Shown here one piece after another: positions 1 through 5,070 of a DNA stretch of 7,033 bases; positions within the stretch are counted from its first letter, which is position 1, and each line of letters starts with the position of its first letter. A program made the translations under genes and the position numbers. The notes under the pieces are model-generated. The model worked only from the letters and a program-made list of their open reading frames with translations. It was not told the origin of the DNA and searched no databases. The DNA is from Chitinophagales bacterium (GTDB taxonomy: Bacteria > Bacteroidota > Bacteroidia > Chitinophagales > JAHDHT01), in NCBI GenBank assembly GCA_020631175.1, contig JAHDHT010000153.1, positions 1-7,033 on the forward strand. The letters run 5' to 3'.

Positions 1-264
1 GTTAATGTGAGTACTTCTATTGAAGGCTTCGGAGCAAATCAGGTAGCTGTTTATCCAACATTAGTAAATACTCAGATATTCATTGAAAGCAATTTGAACG
101 ATTTAAGTTATAAAGTGATGAACTTAAGTGGTGCTATTGTAGCGGGTGGAAACACAACTTCAGGTCTTCAAATGATTGATGTAAGTCAGTTAGAAGAAGG
201 CATGTACCTGATTGAAATTTCAAATGAAGAAAACAAAGGAACGTATAAGTTTATGAAGCAGTAA
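1..264 (+). CDS. 3' end of a secreted protein with a T9SS type A C-terminal sorting domain (partial)
   Basis: The frame is open to the left edge, so this is only the last 87 residues of a longer gene; the GTG at position 7 is an internal codon rather than a convincing start. The tail has the pattern of the type A T9SS sorting domain: a YP-x-x-x-N block followed by a beta strand (VYPTLVNTQIFIE), a middle strand ending in a small turn, the LEEGMYLIEI block (family pattern L-x-x-G-x-Y-x-x-x-I), and a final KFMKQ. In the family, this domain directs a protein carrying a Sec signal peptide through the outer membrane by the type IX system, after which it is cleaved and the cargo is released or anchored to the surface. 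The catalytic or adhesive part lies outside the window, so the cargo's function cannot be stated. A strong terminator follows 22 nt after the stop. Confidence 0.9.
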   Translation, partial: VNVSTSIEGFGANQVAVYPTLVNTQIFIESNLNDLSYKVMNLSGAIVAGGNTTSGLQMIDVSQLEEGMYLIEISNEENKGTYKFMKQ

Positions 265-286
265 GTTTCAATTAAAATAATGCTTG

Positions 287-325
287 AAAGCGTTGATCTC
301 TTTTTGGGGTCAACGCTTTTTTTTT
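287..325 (+). terminator. Intrinsic terminator of the T9SS cargo gene
   Basis: The arms AAAGCGTTGA (287-296) and TCAACGCTTT (310-319) are perfectly complementary. The next four positions (TCTC against GGGG) extend the stem to 14 pairs through two G-T wobbles, leaving a 5-nt T loop. The right arm runs directly into a tract of nine T residues (317-325). This is a textbook rho-independent terminator, and it separates the cargo gene from the sigma-factor unit downstream. A right-hand A tract is absent, so it is read as acting on plus-strand transcription only. Confidence 0.93.
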
Positions 326-480
326 GCGTCATATACTTTGCAAGATCAGGTAATTATTGTCGGGTGTGATTGATAGTCAATGTGTTAGAACTTTGGTTTA
401 AAATCCATCCAAAACAAAATGAAAAAAATCTCCTTGTAACTGAAACGCAATTGAATGTATATGCTAATAATGTAAGTGTA

Positions 481-509
481 ATCAATATTGATCTTAATAA
501 CATTATTAA
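481..509. promoter_or_regulatory. Two adjacent palindromes upstream of the lipoprotein gene (possible operator)
   Basis: A perfect 12-bp palindrome, ATCAATATTGAT, lies at 481-492. One base further on is a second inverted repeat with 7-bp arms, TTAATAA (494-500) and TTATTAA (503-509), around a CA centre. Both sit 19-47 nt before the ATG of the first gene of the sigma-factor unit, where a promoter or operator would be expected. The stretch is very AT-rich, so palindromes can arise by chance. I could not place a convincing -33/-7 pair around them. The rest of the 265-527 gap shows only the terminator and no gene. Confidence 0.3.
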
Positions 510-527
510 CGTATAAAATATATTAAA

Positions 528-1091
528 ATGAACTTTTCAAAATATTTCAAAATATTCGCTTTGTTACTTACAGTTGGTGTATTTATAACATCTTGCACTA
601 AAGAAAACGTAGACGAAGTAAAAGAAGAAACCATTCAGGATGTTATCGTATTTGAAGATCCTGCACCAATAGCTGCCGGGATGAGAATCATCTTGAATGG
701 AGATACAGTTTCGTATGACAATGCTTTCGCAGCTTATTGTAATGATGGTGCCGGCACAGAATACCTTCAAATTAGTAATAAGGCTGAATTTCTTGGCGAC
801 ACTATAGATTTCACTGGAGTCGAAGTAGATGACTTTTTAATTTACAATTTTATTACACCTGATGGAGATTTTACAGTTGGAGGTACCGTGTTCGAAGATA
901 CTTTTATGGGCTATCCGATAACAGTATTAGGATTTGATGCAGAAACAGAATTAACGATCAGTAACCAAACTGCTGATGAAGTAAGCGGAGTTGCGACCGG
1001 TATATTATTCTCACCCGACAATGGAATTATCGGAGATTTCACAGTAGATTTTATTGCTGACATCGTTCAAACTTCTACTTTCTGCGATTAA
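528..1091 (+). CDS. Acidic secreted lipoprotein of unknown function, first gene of the sigma-factor unit
   Basis: The 187-residue product begins with a lipoprotein signal peptide: positive residues K5 and K8, a hydrophobic core (about 9-20) and a lipobox ITSC ending at Cys23, the predicted lipidation site. The residues just after the cysteine (TKENVDEVKEE) are charged and acidic. In Bacteroidota, acidic residues close to the lipidated cysteine are part of the surface-export signal, so surface display is possible. The mature part is strongly acidic and rich in short beta-like stretches with many Gly, Asp, Thr and Val. It has two cysteines besides Cys23, C71 and C186, which could form a disulfide. 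I do not recognise a specific family. The ATG follows an A-rich leader without a Shine-Dalgarno site, as is usual in the phylum. The sigma gene starts only 16 nt after the stop, which suggests co-transcription, so a role as sensor accessory or target of the sigma pathway is a reasonable inference. Confidence 0.85.
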   Translation: MNFSKYFKIFALLLTVGVFITSCTKENVDEVKEETIQDVIVFEDPAPIAAGMRIILNGDTVSYDNAFAAYCNDGAGTEYLQISNKAEFLGDTIDFTGVEVDDFLIYNFITPDGDFTVGGTVFEDTFMGYPITVLGFDAETELTISNQTADEVSGVATGILFSPDNGIIGDFTVDFIADIVQTSTFCD

Positions 1092-1107
1092 ATCGGAATA
1101 ACACAAA

Positions 1108-1686
1108 TTGAATACGAATCAACAAAATATCGAACTAATTAAAGCATGTCTTAAAGGTACTCAAAGTGCCTTTAAGACGCTTTATAACGAGTTCAAAGGA
1201 TATGTTTATACGATTTGCGTTCGATATGGTGTGGCAGAACATGAAGTGAAAGACTATATGCAAATAATTTTTTCAGAAGTATTTAAAAGTCTTTCAAAAT
1301 ATGATCCGCAAAAAGCGCAATTTAAAACCTGGTTGAGTCGAATCACGATTAATCAGATTTTGCAACAAAAAAGAAAAAGAAAAATAAATTACGTTGAGAT
1401 CGACGACGCTTCGAATAGTTTAATTGATAGTAATCATCTGGAACATATTGATATTCGAATCGACGAAAATAAAATTCATGAAGTGCTAAGTAAAATGCCG
1501 GAAAAATATATTTCAGTTTTTAATTTATATATAGTGGATGGATATAGCCACAAAGAGATTTCAAAAAAATTGAACATTCCGGAAAATACTTCAAGAACTT
1601 TATTACATAGAGGACGAATTTGGGCGATTAAAATGCTAAAGCAACATTTAGGTGATAACCTAATGCAATTTAAAAATGTTCTTTAA
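1108..1686 (+). CDS. ECF-type RNA polymerase sigma factor (TTG start)
   Basis: This 192-residue protein has the two-domain ECF layout. Region 2 spans about 10-92: it opens with a sequence of the type IxACLKGTQSAFKTLYNEF, continues with the core-binding helix D49-Y-M-Q52-I-I-F55, and ends with FKTWLSRITINQIL and the basic KRKRK that lead into the linker. Region 4 spans about 122-181: LSKMPEKYISVFNLYIVDGYSHKEI, then the helix-turn-helix that reads the -35 element (SKKLNIPENTSRTLLHRGR). No sigma region 1 or 3 is present. The start is taken as TTG at 1108 because an in-frame stop lies at 1099-1101 and the next in-frame ATG falls at residue 51, inside region 2. The gene lies 11 nt before the anti-sigma candidate, the usual arrangement for a sigma factor and its membrane-bound inhibitor. 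Its promoters are not known; autoregulation of the unit would be typical. Confidence 0.93.
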   Translation: MNTNQQNIELIKACLKGTQSAFKTLYNEFKGYVYTICVRYGVAEHEVKDYMQIIFSEVFKSLSKYDPQKAQFKTWLSRITINQILQQKRKRKINYVEIDDASNSLIDSNHLEHIDIRIDENKIHEVLSKMPEKYISVFNLYIVDGYSHKEISKKLNIPENTSRTLLHRGRIWAIKMLKQHLGDNLMQFKNVL

Positions 1687-1697
1687 AGCCTTAAAAA

Positions 1698-3272
1698 ATG
1701 AAACAGCATAAATTTGACGAATATATAAAGCAAAGTGCACAAAAAGAGTTGGAGACTCCTGACTTTCTGGAATGGGATAATATGGATATTCCGGTTCCGA
1801 AAAAGTCATGGCGACCATGGATGAGACCTTCAGTAATCGCTCTTTGTGTATTATCCCTTTCTATTATAGGTGTAAGTCTGATTTACTTTAATCAGCAAGG
1901 AAATCAAAGTGAATTAAACGTTTTCAATGAAAATAAGACGGCACAAAATTCGCTTTATAATACATCCAACAAATCAGCTTCAGATTCAAAAATCACAGAA
2001 CCTATTCGTGATAAAATAAAAACTACTCGTAAAAAAGAATCAAATTCAAAACAAAATAATAATTCCAAAAATCCTGATGCTGCAATAGAAAAAAAATCTG
2101 TTAAACAATCAGCATTAAAGGAAAGTAGGAAGCAGAATTCAAAAACAGCCGTAATTAATACGGATGATATTTTTGTGAGCACAAAAACGATGATTGCTCA
2201 AAACGAAACGCTTTCTGAATATCCAATTTTAAATAAAACGAATGTATATAACTCTGTAGTAACGAATAAAAATATTAATGTTTCGAATGAAATTGATTTT
2301 GTCGAAAGTGAAGCATTAAATACAATTGCTGGTAATCCAAATACACTATCAGCAATTTATAAAACGGATGATGTTTCGGTGAATCAGGAATTACTTGTAA
2401 ATCAGGATCTGCTTGCGCGACAAGATGATCTGGTAAATTTGGATGTGCCTGCGCGAGAAGATGAGCTTGACAATCAGGAAACTGTTAATCAACAAGTAAA
2501 CTTAAGTCGTTCTGATGCGATCAAAACGCTTAAAACAATTTACCCTTCATCTATAACAGTAAAGAATGCAGAAGTAAATCCATCATTTGTTGTACAGTCT
2601 AATCGGCCTGAATTGCCAAAACTAAGAGCTCCGGAAAAGAATTTTTCATTATTTGTTTCGGCAGGCTTTATAAATTCAACTCAACTATTAGCTAATACTG
2701 CAGATAATTCATTACAGAATAATTTAAGTGCTGCATGGGGAAGTCATTTTAATGGTGGAATCGAAATTAAGCTTCCATCCAACTTTTTCACTCAGATCGG
2801 AATTCATTATACGCAATTACATAGTGTTTTTAATTATGAGAAACATTTGGGAATTGAATTGAATCAGGATACAGGTGAACGGGTCCGTTTAACAAGATGT
2901 ATACATCAGAATAATTACACACAAATGCTTGGCTTAAGATTAGCAATCGGAAAGGAAATAAAACTATTCGATAAATTTTCAAACGCTGCTCTCATTGCAG
3001 TAAATCCTTCATATATATTGCAGCATGAAGGTAAATTATTGGATCAAAACAGCGACATTGCCAGTGTTGAACTTAACCATTTAAGTAGTCAGATTAACAT
3101 ACCTGTTTCATTAAATTATCGTCTGACTTATGCCATGAATAATTCCACTCAGATTTATTCTGAGTTTGGTTATCAGCTATCCATGAATAAGGTAAATTAC
3201 AATCTCGACAAATTGTATGCTTACAGAGATTCAGGTGTATTAATCAACCTTGGTTTGAAACGAAGTTTTTAA
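1698..3272 (+). CDS. Probable dual membrane-spanning anti-sigma factor (inner-membrane helix, periplasmic linker, C-terminal outer-membrane barrel)
   Basis: The 524-residue product has four parts. Residues 1-43 form a short, probably cytoplasmic head (FDEYIKQSAQKELETPDFLEW), with the conserved-looking P-x-x-x-x-W-D-N-M segment seen at the start of many Bacteroidota anti-sigma proteins. Residues 45-64 form a single hydrophobic helix preceded by Lys/Arg, giving an N-in orientation. Residues 65-311 are low-complexity, rich in Asn, Ser, Lys, Gln and Asp, first basic and then acidic, with a hexapeptide repeat at 228-263. Residues about 315-524 alternate polar and hydrophobic residues, with aromatic girdle-like positions, and end in Phe, as outer-membrane beta-barrels do; the length suits roughly eight strands. 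It directly follows the ECF sigma gene, which supports an anti-sigma role. From established knowledge, proteins with this architecture in Bacteroides thetaiotaomicron (Dma proteins) bind their sigma partner and span both membranes. Assignment here rests on architecture and context, not on sequence alignment. Confidence 0.8.
   Translation: MKQHKFDEYIKQSAQKELETPDFLEWDNMDIPVPKKSWRPWMRPSVIALCVLSLSIIGVSLIYFNQQGNQSELNVFNENKTAQNSLYNTSNKSASDSKITEPIRDKIKTTRKKESNSKQNNNSKNPDAAIEKKSVKQSALKESRKQNSKTAVINTDDIFVSTKTMIAQNETLSEYPILNKTNVYNSVVTNKNINVSNEIDFVESEALNTIAGNPNTLSAIYKTDDVSVNQELLVNQDLLARQDDLVNLDVPAREDELDNQETVNQQVNLSRSDAIKTLKTIYPSSITVKNAEVNPSFVVQSNRPELPKLRAPEKNFSLFVSAGFINSTQLLANTADNSLQNNLSAAWGSHFNGGIEIKLPSNFFTQIGIHYTQLHSVFNYEKHLGIELNQDTGERVRLTRCIHQNNYTQMLGLRLAIGKEIKLFDKFSNAALIAVNPSYILQHEGKLLDQNSDIASVELNHLSSQINIPVSLNYRLTYAMNNSTQIYSEFGYQLSMNKVNYNLDKLYAYRDSGVLINLGLKRSF
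2379..2486 (+). repeat. In-frame 18-bp (hexapeptide) tandem repeat in the anti-sigma linker
   Basis: Residues 228-263 of the anti-sigma protein form about six hexapeptide units of pattern (V/A)(N/R)(Q/E)(D/E)xL, for example VNQELL, VNQDLL and ARQDDL. The fourth and sixth units are degenerate. Units three and five (ARQDDL and AREDEL) are the closest pair, sharing GCGCGA at the DNA level 36 bp apart, which suggests expansion of a two-unit block. The repeat keeps the reading frame and changes linker length in 6-residue steps. Confidence 0.75.
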
Positions 3273-3360
3273 TTTTTGTAAGCCCTCAAATAACAATATC
3301 CCACAAATTGTTAATCCCTGTTAATTCAAATTAAAAGCAGGCTAACTAAATAGCTCAAAT

Positions 3361-3376
3361 TGATTAGTTTTGCCAC
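3361..3376 (+). promoter_or_regulatory. Bacteroidota -7 promoter element abutting the udk start codon
   Basis: TAGTTTTG at 3365-3372 exactly matches the TAnnTTTG -7 consensus of Bacteroidota primary-sigma promoters, and only four bases separate it from the ATG at 3377. With usual spacing, transcription would begin at or very near the A of the start codon, giving a leaderless or almost leaderless mRNA. I find no good TTG/TTTG -33 element about 19 bp upstream, so the call rests on the -7 box. The 104-bp gap (3273-3376) otherwise holds only a direct repeat of TGTTAAT 10 bp apart (3309 and 3319) and no clear terminator for the preceding gene. Confidence 0.6.
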
Positions 3377-3976
3377 ATGTTGGTAATCGGAGTAGCAGGA
3401 GGTACAGGATCAGGAAAAACGACCGTTGTTCGAAAGATGTCGTCGAACATCGAATGTGCCGTCGTCTCTCAGGATTCATATTATAAGGATAATGGACATA
3501 TTCCGGAAGAGGAGCGTAAGCAAATCAATTTCGATCATCCCGATTCAATAGAATGGGAGCTGCTTCTACAACAAATTAAATCCTTAAAAGAAGGTCATTC
3601 AATTGATTGTCCGGTTTACTCTTTTATCACTTGTACAAGAGAATCAGAGACCGTTTTAATCGAACCAAAGAAAATAATCTTCATAGAAGGAATATTAGTG
3701 CTCACACAAAAAGCTGTGCGGGACATTTGTGATATTAAAGTTTTTGTTGATGCACCATCAGACGAGCGCTTGATTCGTGTTATCAATCGGGATATCGATG
3801 AAAGAGGTAGAGACATAAACGAGGTTTTAGATCGATATTTACGAACCGTAAAACCAATGCACGAACAATTTATCGAACCTTCGAAAAGATTTGCTGATAT
3901 AATTGTACCTCAGGGTGGAAGTAACGCTGTCGCTATTGACGTTTTAACCAGAAGTATTCAAAACACTATAGCATGA
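3377..3976 (+). CDS. udk: Uridine kinase
   Basis: The enzyme phosphorylates uridine and cytidine to UMP and CMP with ATP or GTP, the key step of cytoplasmic pyrimidine salvage (EC 2.7.1.48). The 199-residue sequence shows the family hallmarks in order: a P-loop GGTGSGKTT (8-16), the DSYYKD nucleoside-site motif (33-38), the FDHPDS segment, the DCPVYSF strand, the IIFIEGILVLT strand that follows EPKK, the FVDAPSDERLIRVINRD block, the ERGRD motif, and the closing FIEPSKRFADIIVPQGG. It is slightly shorter than the Escherichia coli enzyme (about 213 residues), mainly because it starts almost directly at the first beta strand, and no key motif is missing. The ATG is favoured because it sits just before the P-loop strand and behind a -7 promoter box. 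Its TGA overlaps the ATG of the next gene (ATGA at 3973-3976), which indicates translational coupling. Confidence 0.96.
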   Translation: MLVIGVAGGTGSGKTTVVRKMSSNIECAVVSQDSYYKDNGHIPEEERKQINFDHPDSIEWELLLQQIKSLKEGHSIDCPVYSFITCTRESETVLIEPKKIIFIEGILVLTQKAVRDICDIKVFVDAPSDERLIRVINRDIDERGRDINEVLDRYLRTVKPMHEQFIEPSKRFADIIVPQGGSNAVAIDVLTRSIQNTIA

Positions 3977-4521
3977 AAGCCGCATTAAAACAGACTTATT
4001 TAAAATTAGAAACCTTAAAAAAACAGGTAATTTCAGATTTTGACCAACTTTCAGAAAATCAGCTTAACTGGAAGAAAGATGAACAAACCTGGTCATTAAA
4101 TCAGGTAATTGATCATATCGTAATATCTGAAACCAAGAGTCTCAATTATATTCAGAAAAAGATTCAGAAACCGGAAGCGCTTTTAAAACCCGGTTTCAAA
4201 ACAAAAATGTACGGTAAACTACTTGGCTTTGTTATGCAATCGAATATAAAATATAAAGCCAGAGTGGATATCGTTTTACCTGCAGCCGGCGAATCTCAAA
4301 ATTGGGAAGATTTAAAGACAAGATGGAACGTTCCTCGTATAGCAATGTTAAACTTGATCGACGAAGGTTCAATGGATGTATTAAGTAAATTAGTATATAA
4401 ACATCCAATAGCCGGACGGTTGACTTATGAGCAGTGTTTGGAATTTTGCCGTACACACTTAATGCATCATATGAAACAGATTGATAGAATTAAAGCAGAA
4501 ACTAATTTCCCAAAATCATAA
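3973..4521 (+). CDS. DinB-superfamily (DinB_2-like) metal-binding protein
   Basis: This 182-residue, mainly helical protein fits the four-helix-bundle DinB/YfiT superfamily. The sequence shows an opening helix, the common W-(S/T)-x-x-x-V-(I/L)-x-H segment (WSLNQVIDH, His48) and a last helix with H162-x-x-x-H166 (HLMHHMKQI). These three histidines match the usual metal triad. Members are often thiol-dependent transferases or hydrolases (for example bacillithiol or mycothiol S-transferases), but many have no known reaction, and the substrate cannot be told here. The name does not imply the DNA polymerase IV also called DinB. The start codon overlaps the udk stop by 4 nt, so the two are made from one transcript. 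No signal peptide or membrane segment is visible, so a cytoplasmic location is expected. Confidence 0.82.
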   Translation: MKAALKQTYLKLETLKKQVISDFDQLSENQLNWKKDEQTWSLNQVIDHIVISETKSLNYIQKKIQKPEALLKPGFKTKMYGKLLGFVMQSNIKYKARVDIVLPAAGESQNWEDLKTRWNVPRIAMLNLIDEGSMDVLSKLVYKHPIAGRLTYEQCLEFCRTHLMHHMKQIDRIKAETNFPKS

Positions 4522-4557
4522 ATTACACAAAACTATATACACATAAAACAACATAAA

Positions 4558-4953
4558 ATGGAAGTTAAAGGAAAAGTAACACGCGTATTAGATATAATGA
4601 CCGGAACAGGAAAAACCGGTAATCAATGGAAAAAACAAAGCTTTGTGATCGAATTGGAAGGCAATAGCCAATATCCTAAAAGCTTATGCATAGATCTTTG
4701 GGGCGATAATATTGATCAGTATAAAATGGCGATTAATGAAATGGTAAATTGTTTCATCGATATTGAAAGCCGGGAATATAATGGAAAGTGGTTCACTAAT
4801 GTGAAAGCCTGGAGAATAGAAAAGCTAAATAATGATGAAGCCGGTATCAATCAGGATCAGGGCGATCCTTTTAAAGATGTACCTGTATTTCCTTCAGATC
4901 CAAATGAAAAGCCACCTGCTGAAGATTCAGCAATGGATGATTTACCGTTTTAA
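4558..4953 (+). CDS. DUF3127 family protein, OB-fold-like, with an SSB-type C-terminal tip
   Basis: The 131-residue product matches the Bacteroidota DUF3127 family as I know it. An N-terminal beta-rich domain (about 1-92) carries the pattern MEVKGKV, GNQWKKQSFVIE, YPKSLCIDLWGD, and the FIDIESREYNGKWFTNV-x-AWR block. A polar, proline-rich tail (about 95-126) follows, ending in DDLPF (127-131). The domain pattern suggests an OB fold. The tail has the same build as single-stranded-DNA-binding protein, in which an acidic DDxPF tip docks repair and replication enzymes. This points to DNA-related work, but no binding has been shown by what I can see. The gene lies 36 nt after the DinB-like gene on the same strand with an A-rich leader, probably in the udk transcript. 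A repeat-rich convergent gap follows. Confidence 0.85.
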   Translation: MEVKGKVTRVLDIMTGTGKTGNQWKKQSFVIELEGNSQYPKSLCIDLWGDNIDQYKMAINEMVNCFIDIESREYNGKWFTNVKAWRIEKLNNDEAGINQDQGDPFKDVPVFPSDPNEKPPAEDSAMDDLPF

Positions 4954-4963
4954 TCTTATGATT

Positions 4964-5040
4964 TTTAGATCGCTTGCGCTTTCAGACTTATAGATCGCTC
5001 GCGCTTATAGACTTTTAGATCGCTTCGCTTTAAGAAGTCT
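4964..5040. repeat. 25-bp tandem repeat, three imperfect units, in a convergent gap
   Basis: Three units follow head to tail at 4964-4988, 4989-5013 and 5014-5040. Each starts T(T/A)TAGATCGCT, passes through a GC-rich GCGCTT-like core (one GCG shorter in unit three) and ends in AGACT or AAGTCT. The GATC sites fall exactly 25 bp apart (4968, 4993, 5018). Degenerate AGTCT/GTCT words continue to about 5071. The units are longer-period and more GC-rich than the surrounding sequence. The array lies between the 3' ends of two convergent genes, where dispersed repeats are tolerated. Confidence 0.85.
5009..5040. terminator. Possible hairpin between convergent genes
   Basis: AGACTT (5009-5014) pairs with AAGTCT (5035-5040), and TTA/TAA inside extends the stem across a one-base bulge. 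The loop holds the third repeat unit's core. No T tract follows on either strand, so termination is only a guess based on the position between converging genes. Confidence 0.3.
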
Positions 5041-5070
5041 GATTGTCTAAGCTCTGTAAGTCTAGATGTC

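Noticed and set aside
331..341. ATACTTTGC as a promoter -7 element
   Set aside because: The spacing between TA and TTTG is one base off the TAnnTTTG consensus, and it falls directly after a terminator nearly 190 nt before the gene, with no matching -33 box.
419..439. A six-codon frame ATG...TAA encoding MKKISL upstream of the lipoprotein gene
   Set aside because: It resembles the start of a signal peptide but stops at once; it lies about 90 nt before the next gene and has no hairpin pair that would make it a leader peptide. Most likely chance.
1955..2182. Reverse-strand open frame of 75 codons inside the anti-sigma gene
   Set aside because: It is antisense to the low-complexity linker, where AAA/AAT-rich codons create Phe/Ile-rich shadows, and it has no leader or family resemblance.
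3973..4521. DNA polymerase IV (also named DinB)
   Set aside because: The protein is only 182 residues, has a three-histidine helical-bundle pattern and lacks any Y-family polymerase motif.
4964..5040. CRISPR array
   Set aside because: Units abut directly with no spacers, differ in length and sequence, and no cas gene is nearby.
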